The translations under genes were made by a program, and so were the position numbers. The notes beneath the pieces are model-generated. The model did no database searches, was not told where the DNA came from, and was given only the letters and a program-made list of their open reading frames with translations. From Paenibacillus sp. YN15 (GTDB lineage: Bacteria; Bacillota; Bacilli; Paenibacillales; NBRC-103111), in NCBI RefSeq assembly GCF_003285005.1, contig NZ_QMFA01000021.1, forward strand, positions 56,560 to 120,559: a stretch of DNA of 64,000 nucleotides, read 5' to 3'. Below are positions 44,999 to 53,763 of this stretch, piece after piece; within the stretch, counting starts at the first letter, position 1; every line of letters starts with the position of its first letter.

Positions 44999-45049
44999 CA
45001 AAACAAAACCGCAGGAGAATGTCCGGAAAACGGCATCCTTCTGCGGTTT
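44999..45049 (-). terminator. Intrinsic terminator of the metallophosphoesterase gene
   Basis: AAACCGCAG (45006-45014) and CTGCGGTTT (45041-45049) form the base of a long stem. Read on the minus strand it is followed by TTTTGTTTTGG. Confidence 0.75.
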
Positions 45050-45097
45050 CAATTATTAACTGCAATTCCTAACAGCTTCTTAATACAATGCGAAATC

Positions 45098-46207
45098 TTA
45101 CTGCCCGCCGGTAAACATGATATGCAGCTGCACGATCTCCGCACGGCTGCCCGTCCGGATGGGAGGCCCCCAGAAGCCGTATCCGGAGGACACAACGGAA
45201 TCAAAATCCCCTTTTATCAGATGGCCCCAGTCATTCTCATAAATTCGCCGGGTGATAAATTGGGCGGGAGCAATCTGGCCCCGGTGCGTATGGCCGGAGA
45301 CCATGAGATCGATCCCGTTATCCTTGGCAATATCCAACTCATACGGCTGATGGTCCAACAAGATCAGAGGGAGATTCTTATCAGTCCCGCGAAGCAGCTC
45401 CTCCAGGGTTGCCCGGTCCCGGTCGGTTTTGTCCTTGCGGCCCACCAGGGTGATCCGGTTGTCCACCACAACAGACTCATCGTAGAGCACACGCATGGCG
45501 CTGTCCTCCAAGGCTGTAATCAGCTCATCCATGGCTCCCGGATTGGTATCGTGGTTGCCCAAGGTGGCGTATACCCCGTATTTGGCCTCCACCTGCTTGA
45601 GAATGCCGCCAAAGCCCCGCCTGACATAAGCATTCAGATCATCATCGATAATGTCTCCCGGAAACAAAACCAGATCGGGGTTCAGCCGGTTGATTTCCTT
45701 CACCATCCGCTCCGCATGGGACCTGCCGGACAGCAAGCCGAAGTGCATATCGGAGGCCATGACCACATTCAGCTGCTCCATCCCTTCCACCGTTTTGGGG
45801 ATGCGGATGTCGTACTCCCGGATCACCGGATTGTAAGCATTGTACGAGCCGTACACCATGATCCCCACCAAAGCGGCCAGAGTCAGGAGGCCCGCCCATT
45901 TCCGGGCGGTCTGCCGGGGCAAAGCCGTCAGCCGGAGCACCAGCAGGGTCAGATGGACAACCGGCAGGATCATCAGCAGGAGAGAAAATACCGCCAGCCA
46001 ATACGATCCGATTATGCCCAGCACATCGGCTTGGGGGACAAACCGGCCCACGAAAAAAGAAACTGCCAGAAATCCGAGGACTACGGCGTAAACAATCTTG
46101 AACCAGCCCGGCACCCTGGGCTTCATCCAGCGCCAGCCGCTAAACCCGATATAAAATACCAAAAGCCCATATACCGCAAGAACTGCCAATCCGATTAGAA
46201 TAAACAT
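45098..46207 (-). CDS. Membrane-anchored metallophosphoesterase
   Basis: The 369-residue protein has four N-terminal membrane helices in the first ~120 residues and then a calcineurin-like phosphoesterase domain. Metal ligands are visible in SDMHFG, FPGDIIDD, LGNHD and SGHTHRGQ. It resembles the YkuE/YaeI group, which acts on envelope or nucleotide substrates; the substrate here is unknown. It is monocistronic with its own terminator. The usual first Asp-His pair reads DMH. Confidence 0.88.
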   Translation of the reverse strand: MFILIGLAVLAVYGLLVFYIGFSGWRWMKPRVPGWFKIVYAVVLGFLAVSFFVGRFVPQADVLGIIGSYWLAVFSLLLMILPVVHLTLLVLRLTALPRQTARKWAGLLTLAALVGIMVYGSYNAYNPVIREYDIRIPKTVEGMEQLNVVMASDMHFGLLSGRSHAERMVKEINRLNPDLVLFPGDIIDDDLNAYVRRGFGGILKQVEAKYGVYATLGNHDTNPGAMDELITALEDSAMRVLYDESVVVDNRITLVGRKDKTDRDRATLEELLRGTDKNLPLILLDHQPYELDIAKDNGIDLMVSGHTHRGQIAPAQFITRRIYENDWGHLIKGDFDSVVSSGYGFWGPPIRTGSRAEIVQLHIMFTGGQ

Positions 46208-46414
46208 GAATGCCGCTCCTTCTAAATGCTGTTTGCCTAACTTTCATCATACGTCCCCTGTACCGGCCGGGTCAAATGTCTGAGAATCCATGCGTCATGT
46301 GCTTCAAGTGTGTATACAATTATCCCGTCCTTGCGTTACAATCTAACAATGTGAAGACTTATTGGACTGACCGGAACAGCGGCAACCATGGAGCGAAAGG
46401 CGGTTTTGGCGCAA

Positions 46415-47161
46415 ATGATCAGAGTGGGCATTGTGGGAGGAACAGGCAAGCTGGGCCGGGATATTGCCGGTCTTTTGTTACAACGGGAGGATATGACGCC
46501 GGGGGCTGTTATCGGGCGCAGCGGCAGCCCGTGGATCGGACAGGATCTGGGGGCTGTAACAGGCGGCAACGAAACCGGTCTGCGGATTACCGGCGATTTG
46601 CTGGCCACCAAGGAAGACTGCGATGTATATATCGATTGCACCCATGCCAAGGCGCTGATGGAGGAAAACTTCCATGCTTACGCGCTGCTGCACAAGCCGG
46701 TGATCGTGGCTACCACCGGATTTGGCGCCGAGGACGTGGAGCGTCTGGCGGGACTTTCCCAGTCCATGCCGGTGGCTATTTGTCCCAATTTCAGCATCGG
46801 CGTATACAAGTTTCTGAAGCTGGTCCGGCTGGCCGCCGAGGAATTCGGCAAACATGCGGACATCGACATTTCGGAAATCCACCATAAGTTCAAGAAGGAC
46901 CAGCCCAGCGGAACGGCCAAAAAAATCAGGGAAACCATCCTGCAGACAGGGGTGGAGTCGCCGGTTCATATGCACAGCATCCGGGCCGGACATGTGATCG
47001 GAGAGCACAGCGTCTTGTTTACCACGCCGGAAAATGAGCGAATCGAGCTGTCCCACAAGGTGTATTCCCGGGAGGGCTTCGCCCAGGGCGTGTTTACGGT
47101 GATCCAATGGATCAGCCAGCGTCCGGCGGGGCTGTACGGGCTGGAGGATATCTTCGGGTAG
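46415..47161 (+). CDS. dapB: 4-hydroxy-tetrahydrodipicolinate reductase DapB
   Basis: The 248-residue enzyme makes tetrahydrodipicolinate for lysine and meso-diaminopimelate synthesis. It has the nucleotide motif GIVGGTGKLGRDIA, the catalytic stretch EIHHKFKKDQPSGTA and the C-terminal FAQGVFTVIQW region. ATG 46415 (product starts MIRVGIVGG) is preferred over ATG 46388, which lacks a ribosome site. It is slightly short and stands apart from other dap genes, so it may be a second copy; other copies would be outside the window. Confidence 0.85.
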   Translation: MIRVGIVGGTGKLGRDIAGLLLQREDMTPGAVIGRSGSPWIGQDLGAVTGGNETGLRITGDLLATKEDCDVYIDCTHAKALMEENFHAYALLHKPVIVATTGFGAEDVERLAGLSQSMPVAICPNFSIGVYKFLKLVRLAAEEFGKHADIDISEIHHKFKKDQPSGTAKKIRETILQTGVESPVHMHSIRAGHVIGEHSVLFTTPENERIELSHKVYSREGFAQGVFTVIQWISQRPAGLYGLEDIFG

Positions 47162-47212
47162 CCCGCTGACACCCAACCCAGATTTTGACTATAGAGGAGC
47201 ATGAGCATACAG

Positions 47213-48505
47213 ATGGATTTTTCAATGGAATACTTATCCTTCTTCGTCATTCACTCGGAGGGCGCCTCCGAGCAAAATAAACGCTACCGGCACTTCAAGA
47301 CTCTCGACGGGGAGGAGTATGAAAGAAGCGAGATCAAGCGGTTCCTGGACGGGGAATTTGCCCGGATCGTCAAGCGCAAGGCGGAAAAGCACGCGCCCAC
47401 GGAGGGCTGCCCCACCAAAATCGGCACGTTTGTGGTGGAGCCCGGCTATGAGCTGGCCAGCAACCCCAATTACAATATGATCGCCCGCTGCCGGGAGGCC
47501 CGTGACCGGGAGCAGTACCACAACGGCTGCGACGATCTTCTGCGGGCCTATATCGGCACCAGCTCGGTGCGCGGCGGGGCGTTTATTGTGGCCCGGGCGG
47601 TGCTGCCCAAATATTTTGACGAGCCGTTCCTGTTTATCCTGAAATGCGATTTTGAGCCGAAGATTGCCCGGATTACCGATGAGGACAGTCTGGTGGGGCA
47701 GGTGGATATGGCCATCAGCGCCAAAAGCATGAAGTCCATCCAATATCCCCATATGCCGGAGGAAGGAATGCTGGAGTACGGGGAGCTGAAGATTCACCAG
47801 GCCTCCCATGCCCGGTATTTCGAGGAATTTCTGGCCTATGTGTCCTACGAGCAGTCCGTGCCCGAGCTGGTGCAAACCCAGGTGCTGGGCCTGGTACAGG
47901 AATATATGGAGCAGAAGTATCAGCTCCCAAGCGTTCCCAAAGCGGCTGCGCCGGTTAAGGTGGCCGATGACAGAGGAATCCGGATGGCGGAGGCTGGGGG
48001 TGTGCCTGTTGCAGAGCCGGCGGGGGAAGATGCGGAAGTGGAGGAAGCGCCTTACATGATGGCGGCGGGCGCTGCGCCGGAGTCTACCTTGACGGGCATC
48101 CCGTTTCTGGACGATGCGCCTTATCCCGCGGCGGCGGACGCCCCGGCAGGGAACGCCAATCCCGCCATGCTGCAGGAAGCCCAAGCCTATGAGCTGTGGG
48201 CCAACAGCGACAAGCGCAGGCTCCAGGAGCGCTGGGACCACGAAACAGTGGTGGGAGCGGCGCAGCGGATTGTGGAGTTCCAGCCGGAGCTGGAACTGAA
48301 GTTCCACATCGGGGATACCTTCGTCAAAACGAAGCTGTCCGATTACGGCAGCAAGGTTCATTTTGCCCGGCTGGGAAACCGGTATGTGGTGCTTCTGGAA
48401 GGGGAGGACTTCAAGTTTGACAAGGACTTTTCCCCGGTGGAGCTGCTGCAGCCGGAGGAGCTGGACCAGGTGGTGGACAGGCTGAAGACCCGCCGGGAGG
48501 AGTAA
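47213..48505 (+). CDS. DUF3900-like protein of unknown function
   Basis: The 430-residue protein opens MDFSMEYLSFFVIHSEG, which I associate with the DUF3900 family of Bacillales. The N-terminal ~230 residues look globular and mixed alpha/beta. An acidic Ala/Pro-rich segment (~250-330) links to a C-terminal domain of ~100 residues. No signal or membrane segment is present. ATG 47213 is chosen because GGAG is 13 nt upstream; ATG 47201 touches it. The pullulanase gene follows with its own promoter. Function is unknown. Confidence 0.68.
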   Translation: MDFSMEYLSFFVIHSEGASEQNKRYRHFKTLDGEEYERSEIKRFLDGEFARIVKRKAEKHAPTEGCPTKIGTFVVEPGYELASNPNYNMIARCREARDREQYHNGCDDLLRAYIGTSSVRGGAFIVARAVLPKYFDEPFLFILKCDFEPKIARITDEDSLVGQVDMAISAKSMKSIQYPHMPEEGMLEYGELKIHQASHARYFEEFLAYVSYEQSVPELVQTQVLGLVQEYMEQKYQLPSVPKAAAPVKVADDRGIRMAEAGGVPVAEPAGEDAEVEEAPYMMAAGAAPESTLTGIPFLDDAPYPAAADAPAGNANPAMLQEAQAYELWANSDKRRLQERWDHETVVGAAQRIVEFQPELELKFHIGDTFVKTKLSDYGSKVHFARLGNRYVVLLEGEDFKFDKDFSPVELLQPEELDQVVDRLKTRREE

Positions 48506-48524
48506 GCCGGGGTTATGGAGGCCG

Positions 48525-48553
48525 TTGCCGGGTTTTCCGATTCATCCTATAAT
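48525..48553 (+). promoter_or_regulatory. Promoter of the pullulanase gene
   Basis: TTGCCG (48525-48530) and TATAAT (48548-48553) are 17 bp apart. Transcription would start near 48560, which makes ATG 48560 unlikely and supports ATG 48590 as the start. Confidence 0.65.
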
Positions 48554-48589
48554 GGGGACATGAAACCAAGCGGAAAGGCAGGCGGAGGC

Positions 48590-50575
48590 ATGGCGGTTCA
48601 AAAGGAAATCGATTATGCAATCGAATACGGCGACCCACAAACTACAGGCGGCCTTTCTGTTTTTGCGGAGGAATTCGATGAGGCGTATGCCTATGGCGGC
48701 GATGACCTGGGCTTAAGCTATTCGCCGGACGGATCGGAATTTGTGCTGTGGGCCCCTACGGCCACAGAAGCGCTGGTGATGCTCTATGAAGCCTGGGACG
48801 CAGCCGGGGGAACCGGCTATCCCATGACCCGCGGTGACCGGGGCGTCTGGAGGCTGGCCCTTCCCGGCGACCTGGCAGGCAAGCTGTATACCTATAAGGT
48901 GCTGATCGGCAGCCAATGGAACGAGGCGGTGGACCCTTACGCCCGGGCGGTGTCTATCAATGGCGACCGGGGAGCGGTGCTGGATTTGGCCCTGACCAAC
49001 CCGGAGCGGTGGACCGAGGATAAGCCGCCCTTTGCCCATCCGCTGGATGCGGTGATTTATGAGGTGCATATCCGCGACCTGACTATCCATCCATTGTCCG
49101 GCGTGCGGCACAAAGGCACCTATGCCGGCGCCTGCGAGACGGGGACAGAGGGTCCGGAGGGGATTCCTACGGGACTGGACCATATCGCCGGACTGGGAGT
49201 CACTCATGTCCAGCTTCTCCCGGTGTACGATTATGCCACGGAGAGTGTGGATGAGCGCTCCCCCCTGGAACGCTACAACTGGGGCTACGATCCCAAAAAC
49301 TACAATGTGCCGGAGGGCTCCTACTCTCTGAACCCCTATGATCCCGCCGCCCGCATCCGCGAGCTGAAAACCCTGATCCAGACCTATCATGACCATGGGC
49401 TGCGGGTGATCATGGATGTGGTCTACAACCATGTGTATGACGGCTACCGGGCCAATCTGGCCAAGCTGGTGCCTGGCTACTATATGCGACATAAAGCCGA
49501 CGGCAGCCTCTCCAACGGCTCCGGCTGCGGCAACGATACCGCCTCCGAGCGGAGGATGATGCGCAAGCTGATTGTGGATTCGGTGCTGTATTGGGCCAGG
49601 GAGTACCGGATGGACGGCTTCCGCTTTGATCTGATGGGGCTGCTTGACCTGGAAACGATGAATGAGGTCCGCACCCGGCTGCATGAGCTTGATCCGTCCA
49701 TGGTTCTGCTGGGGGAAGGCTGGATCATGCCCACAGAGCTTGCGTCTGAGCGGCGGGCGAATCAGGCCAATGCCTCCCGGCTGCCCGGCATCGGCCAGTT
49801 CAACGATAATCTGCGGGATGCCCTGAAGGGCAGCACTTTTGCGGGGAAGGCGCCGGGCTTTGCCGGCGGCCAGCCCGGCTTCGAGCAGGATGTCCGGCGG
49901 GGGATTGCCGGCGCCATTGCCTATAATGAGCAGACCAGGGGCTTTGCCCTGGAGCCGGTGCAGTCCGTTGCCTACGTAGAGGCCCATGACAATCACACCC
50001 TATGGGATAAGCTTGCCTTGACCAATGGGCATGAGGATGAGAACAGGCGGAAGAGAAGGCAGCTTCTGGCCTCCGCGGTGGTGATGACCTCCCAAGGTAT
50101 GGCGTTTCTCCATGCGGGACAGGAATTTTTCCGGACAAAGGATGGGGATCACAACAGCTACATGGCCCCTGACACGGTGAACCGGATGGATTGGAGCTGC
50201 TGCGCCCGGGAGCAGGAGGCGGTCCATTCCATGCGGCAACTGATCCGCTTGCGCAAGGAGCATCCCGCTTTCCGGATGCGCACGGCGGAGGAAATCCGCG
50301 CTTCTTTGGTATTCGAGCAGTCGGTGGACGGCTGCATTGCCTTTACGCTGCGGAATCACGCCAACGGAGATCCCTGCCGGGATCTGTTCGTAGTGCATAA
50401 CGCCAACACTCATCCGGTTGCAGTGGAAATTCCTCTGCCCGGCGTCTGGTCGGTGCTTTTCGGTTTGGGCGATCATGGGAGCTTTGACCGGCTCACGGGC
50501 GGACGGCTGGAGGTTCACGGCTTAAGCTCCGTTGTGCTGGGCGTAACCTCCCAGGTTGGTTTCTATCCCGCCTAA
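48590..50575 (+). CDS. pulA: Type I pullulanase (GH13)
   Basis: The 661-residue enzyme debranches alpha-1,6 links in pullulan, glycogen or limit dextrins. It has an N-terminal CBM48-like domain (LGLSYSPDGSEFVLWAPTATE), the type I signature YNWGYDPKNYN, and catalytic residues in DGFRFDLMG (nucleophile), LLGEGW (acid/base) and EAHDNHTLWDK (third Asp). There is no signal peptide, so it works inside the cell, probably on glycogen or imported dextrins. ATG 48590 is chosen from promoter position, with GGAAAGG upstream; ATG 48560 is the alternative. Confidence 0.92.
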   Translation: MAVQKEIDYAIEYGDPQTTGGLSVFAEEFDEAYAYGGDDLGLSYSPDGSEFVLWAPTATEALVMLYEAWDAAGGTGYPMTRGDRGVWRLALPGDLAGKLYTYKVLIGSQWNEAVDPYARAVSINGDRGAVLDLALTNPERWTEDKPPFAHPLDAVIYEVHIRDLTIHPLSGVRHKGTYAGACETGTEGPEGIPTGLDHIAGLGVTHVQLLPVYDYATESVDERSPLERYNWGYDPKNYNVPEGSYSLNPYDPAARIRELKTLIQTYHDHGLRVIMDVVYNHVYDGYRANLAKLVPGYYMRHKADGSLSNGSGCGNDTASERRMMRKLIVDSVLYWAREYRMDGFRFDLMGLLDLETMNEVRTRLHELDPSMVLLGEGWIMPTELASERRANQANASRLPGIGQFNDNLRDALKGSTFAGKAPGFAGGQPGFEQDVRRGIAGAIAYNEQTRGFALEPVQSVAYVEAHDNHTLWDKLALTNGHEDENRRKRRQLLASAVVMTSQGMAFLHAGQEFFRTKDGDHNSYMAPDTVNRMDWSCCAREQEAVHSMRQLIRLRKEHPAFRMRTAEEIRASLVFEQSVDGCIAFTLRNHANGDPCRDLFVVHNANTHPVAVEIPLPGVWSVLFGLGDHGSFDRLTGGRLEVHGLSSVVLGVTSQVGFYPA

Positions 50576-50635
50576 GCTGTGCGGTTTTTTTCGGAATTGC
50601 GCCTGCCGCAATTCCATGACAACAGGAGGAAAGCT

Positions 50636-51553
50636 ATGAAGAAGGCAGCTGTTTGGGCGGATGCGGTATTGCTGTGCGTTACCTTTGTATGGGGGATCAT
50701 GTTTGTTTTTTTGAAAGAGGCCGTTGCCGTTATGCCGGTGATGACCCATTTGGCTGTCCGTTTCTCCCTGGCGGCGGGGATATTGTGGATCGGTTACGCA
50801 TGTATGAAGCACAAGGAGCCGATGACATGGGCAGTTTGGCGCCGCGGGGCTGCAATGGGGGCGCTGCTGTTTCTGGCCTTTATGTTCCAGTCTGTAGGCA
50901 CGCAATTTACTACGGCATCCAATACCGGGTTTATCACCGGATTATGCGTAGTGCTGGTGCCGGTTCTCGGCGCGGTGGTTTACCGGATGCGGCTGTCTCT
51001 GGCTGTTGGCGCAGGTGCAGGTATTGCTTTGATCGGTTTGGCTGTTATGTCGCTGCATTTCCATGAACCGATGCAGGCAGGGGATCTCATTGTGCTGTTT
51101 GGCTCCTTTGCCTTCGCTTTCCATATTCTCGTTACGGCCAAATACTCCGTACTGCATCAGCCTTTTCTATTGGCCAGCATTCAGATCACCGTGGCGGCGC
51201 TTTTGGATTTTATCGCGGCAGGCTGCTTTGAAAATGTCGGGGAAGCCATGTCTCCGGCGGTCTGGGGCGACTTCCGGGTGCTCCGGGCGCTTCTGATCGG
51301 CGCTGTTTTTGCAACGGCCTTTGCTTTTTGGGCGCAAACCCACTTCCAGCGGTTTACCACGGCAACTCATACGGCCATTATTTTCGCCTCTGAGCCTGTT
51401 TTTGCCGCGGCTGCAGCGGTTGCCATCGGCGGGGAGAGTCTGAGTGGGCAGACACTGCTGGGCGGAGCACTTATTTTGAGCGGCATCCTGCTGGCGGAGC
51501 TGAAAGGGGCGGCGGGGGAGAGCAAGCAAGAACTTGATTCGTCCCTCGTGTAA
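50636..51553 (+). CDS. EamA/DMT-family transporter
   Basis: The 305-residue protein has ten predicted helices in two EamA repeats, typical of the drug/metabolite transporter superfamily. TFVWGIMFVFLKEAV and TGLCVVLVPVLG are characteristic. It probably exports a metabolite or amino acid; substrate unknown. ATG 50636 follows AGGAGGAAAG. The open frame from 50579 is not needed. It is 60 bp after pulA with no terminator seen between them, so co-transcription is possible. Confidence 0.87.
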   Translation: MKKAAVWADAVLLCVTFVWGIMFVFLKEAVAVMPVMTHLAVRFSLAAGILWIGYACMKHKEPMTWAVWRRGAAMGALLFLAFMFQSVGTQFTTASNTGFITGLCVVLVPVLGAVVYRMRLSLAVGAGAGIALIGLAVMSLHFHEPMQAGDLIVLFGSFAFAFHILVTAKYSVLHQPFLLASIQITVAALLDFIAAGCFENVGEAMSPAVWGDFRVLRALLIGAVFATAFAFWAQTHFQRFTTATHTAIIFASEPVFAAAAAVAIGGESLSGQTLLGGALILSGILLAELKGAAGESKQELDSSLV

Positions 51554-51612
51554 GAACGGGAGGCGCGGCGCATATTAGGAATGATCCGATTTTTAATTAA
51601 AGGAGAATTCCG

Positions 51613-52260
51613 ATGCCCAATAAAAACAGGCTTCTCGTTATGCTGCTGGCCATTGTGCTGGTCCTTCCCGCAACGCTGCTTGCCGTGCCGCGCCCTGCCG
51701 CTTCCGCACCGGCGGATTCGGATGTATACACCGTCCAACCCGGGGACAGCTTGTGGAAAATATCCCTCAAGTATCAGGTGGGCTTGTCCGAAATCATCTC
51801 GGCCAACCCGCAGTTCGCCAATCCCGACTTAATCTACCCCGGTGACAAGGTTACCGTGCCGCTCTACACCGCCACCAAATCCGTGGAGGAAGAGGTGGTC
51901 CGCCTGGTGAACGTGGAACGGGCCCAAAATGGTCTGAAGCCCTTAACCGCCAACTGGCAGCTGGCCCGGGTTGCCCGCTACAAGTCGGAGGATATGCGGG
52001 ACAAGGGGTATTTCTCCCATACGTCGCCCACCTACGGCAGCCCCTTCGATATGATGAAAAGCTTCAACATCAGCTACTCCGCCGCAGGCGAAAATATTGC
52101 AGCAGGGCAGACCACAGCCCAAGCGGTGATGGACAGTTGGATGAACAGCCCCGGCCACAGGCAAAACATCCTGAGCCCGAACTACTCGGAAATTGGCGTG
52201 GGCTACTGCACAGGCGGCAGCTACCGCTACTATTGGACCCAAATGTTTATCAATCCTTAA
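51613..52260 (+). CDS. Secreted LysM-CAP domain protein (YkwD/SafA-like)
   Basis: The 215-residue protein has a Sec signal (cleavage near PAASA), one LysM domain (YTVQPGDSLWKISLKYQVGL...IYPGDKVTVP) that binds peptidoglycan, and a C-terminal CAP/SCP domain with YKSEDMRDKGYFSHTSP, GENIAAGQ and HRQNILSPNYSEIGVG. Domain order matches YkwD-type spore-coat or wall proteins. ATG 51613 follows AAAGGAGAAT. Enzymatic activity is unproven for this family. Confidence 0.9.
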   Translation: MPNKNRLLVMLLAIVLVLPATLLAVPRPAASAPADSDVYTVQPGDSLWKISLKYQVGLSEIISANPQFANPDLIYPGDKVTVPLYTATKSVEEEVVRLVNVERAQNGLKPLTANWQLARVARYKSEDMRDKGYFSHTSPTYGSPFDMMKSFNISYSAAGENIAAGQTTAQAVMDSWMNSPGHRQNILSPNYSEIGVGYCTGGSYRYYWTQMFINP

Positions 52261-52303
52261 GTGAGATAAATATTTATAACATTAAATATAAATGTCGAAA
52301 ACT

Positions 52304-52352
52304 AAAGAAGCCTGCCGAGGACTGGGATTTGCTGTCGGCAAGCTTCTTTTTT
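52304..52352. terminator. Bidirectional terminator
   Basis: AAAGAAGC and TGCCGA pair with TCGGCA and GCTTCTTT with a one-base offset, followed by T. It ends the CAP-protein gene and the converging recombinase gene. Confidence 0.78.
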
Positions 52353-52361
52353 GTCGTTCGG

Positions 52362-53459
52362 TTACGATCCAGGCGACTCCGCCTTGGAGCGGTCAATGGC
52401 CTCCGCCATGGTTTTATCCGTCAGATGGGCATAAATCTGCGTAGTGTCCGGAGAAGCATGGCCCAACTGCTCCTGAGTTTTGTACAAGTCGTTGCGGACA
52501 TAATAATCCGTCGCAAAGGAATGCCGCAGCTTATGGACGGACAGGTAGGGTTTGCCGAACCGCTTGGCATATTTGATGACCATTTCCTGAATGGCCCGTT
52601 TGGTCATCCGTTCTCCCTCTTTTTTGCCGTTGGCGATAGCCAGGAAGAGGGCTTTTTCTTTTTTGGAAGGGCGGTACCGGGCGGGCCTCAGCTCCAAATA
52701 AGTCTCCAGATGGGAGATGGCCAACTGGCGGAAATAAACCGGCGTTTTGAAGGTTTCGTCATTTTTACCTTTACGGTAAACGTAAGCCAGCTTTTTTTTC
52801 AAATCCAGATCCTCGGCATTGAGATTCACCACCTCGGACACCCGCAGGCCGGAATGGAGAATCAGGCTGATGATGCATACGTCCCGTTCCTTGTTCAGCT
52901 GATGAAAATAGGTGGCCTGCTTGTTGCCGGCCACATCATCCCCGTAGCCCCGGGCCACGTAGTCGATAAATTCGCCGATTTCATGCTCCTGCAGCAGCTT
53001 GCCCTCCAGCTTGGCGGCGGTATCCTTGGGCTTATGGGTCCGTTTGATTTCCACCTTGGCCATAATATTGCGTTTCAGCAGAGGGTAAAATTCCTCATCC
53101 TCGGCAATTTGGCTGAGGTAATGGAACAGGGACCGGAGAGAGGAAAGCTTTCGGACAATGGTGGTTTTGCTGTTGGTATGGCTGCCCAGTCCGGCAGCCA
53201 GCGACATGCGGAAGTTATCGATGGCATCCATCCGCAGCTTCTCCAGATCGGCCAGGGGCACATCGCGGATGTCCGCGGCGGCGGTCAGGCCTTCGGCCAT
53301 CAGCCACTTCAAAAAAATCTCATAATCCCGCACATATTCCAGAAGGGAGGAAGGGGAGAGGTCAGGCAGCTTGTAGTTGATGAATTTTTCAATGTACCAG
53401 GGCATTGTGGGGAGGCGGCTGTCCAGCTCCTTGCGGTCTTTGGCTTTGATGACGTTCAT
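52362..53459 (-). CDS. xerS: Tyrosine recombinase XerS
   Basis: The 365-residue recombinase has the XerS N-terminus (PWYIEKFINYKL) and a catalytic domain with Arg in HSGLRVSEV, Lys in YRKGKND, HKLRHS with His and Arg, His in LGHASPDT and nucleophile Tyr in IYAHL. XerS resolves chromosome dimers alone at a dif site next to its gene in streptococci. Two dif-like 28-bp sites lie 99-208 bp upstream of this gene. It has no mobile-element neighbours. Whether it is the housekeeping resolvase here or accompanies XerC/XerD cannot be told from this window. Confidence 0.9.
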   Translation of the reverse strand: MNVIKAKDRKELDSRLPTMPWYIEKFINYKLPDLSPSSLLEYVRDYEIFLKWLMAEGLTAAADIRDVPLADLEKLRMDAIDNFRMSLAAGLGSHTNSKTTIVRKLSSLRSLFHYLSQIAEDEEFYPLLKRNIMAKVEIKRTHKPKDTAAKLEGKLLQEHEIGEFIDYVARGYGDDVAGNKQATYFHQLNKERDVCIISLILHSGLRVSEVVNLNAEDLDLKKKLAYVYRKGKNDETFKTPVYFRQLAISHLETYLELRPARYRPSKKEKALFLAIANGKKEGERMTKRAIQEMVIKYAKRFGKPYLSVHKLRHSFATDYYVRNDLYKTQEQLGHASPDTTQIYAHLTDKTMAEAIDRSKAESPGS

Positions 53460-53557
53460 ACTTGCACCCCCATGTGGGTTTGACGGATCATGTATCCATG
53501 TTCAAGTATAACAAGGGGAGGGAAAAGTTTCTATCTCTTTGGGGCAAAGGGGGGATT

Positions 53558-53585
53558 GAATGACGTAATAAATATTATGTAAACT
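53558..53585 (+). other. dif-like Xer recombination site 1
   Basis: An 11-6-11 layout: left arm GAATGACGTAA, centre TAAATA, right arm TTATGTAAACT. The right arm equals the XerD-side arm of Bacillus subtilis dif; the left arm matches only partly. Confidence 0.6.
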
Positions 53586-53639
53586 TACTTATTCTCCATC
53601 GCTTACTGAATGTTTCCTTGAGTTTGTGAACACAGTCGC

Positions 53640-53667
53640 GGGTGACATAAATAATATTATGTAAACT
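53640..53667 (+). other. dif-like Xer recombination site 2
   Basis: Left arm GGGTGACATAA, centre ATAATA, right arm TTATGTAAACT. The inner bases form a perfect ACATAA..TTATGT inverted pair about the centre. It is a direct repeat of site 1, 82 bp away. Confidence 0.62.
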
Positions 53668-53763
53668 TAACAAGATGCAGATTGCCGTAATTCTGTTTAC
53701 TGTAGACCTTTTGCAACAAATGGCTGCTCCATGGCGTCATAAGGGAAAACGATACAAGGGGCG

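Noticed and set aside
44934..45049. A Fur-controlled small RNA running from the Fur box to the hairpin at 45006-45049
   Set aside because: The hairpin has its T-tract on the minus strand and serves the metallophosphoesterase gene; on the plus strand it is followed by TCAATTATT, a poor terminator, and no good -35 element is visible.
45071..45092. A third KdpE-like site (TCTTAATACAATGCGAAATCTTA)-type sequence near the phosphoesterase gene end
   Set aside because: Spacing between TCTTA half-sites is wrong and it lies after a gene, not before a promoter.
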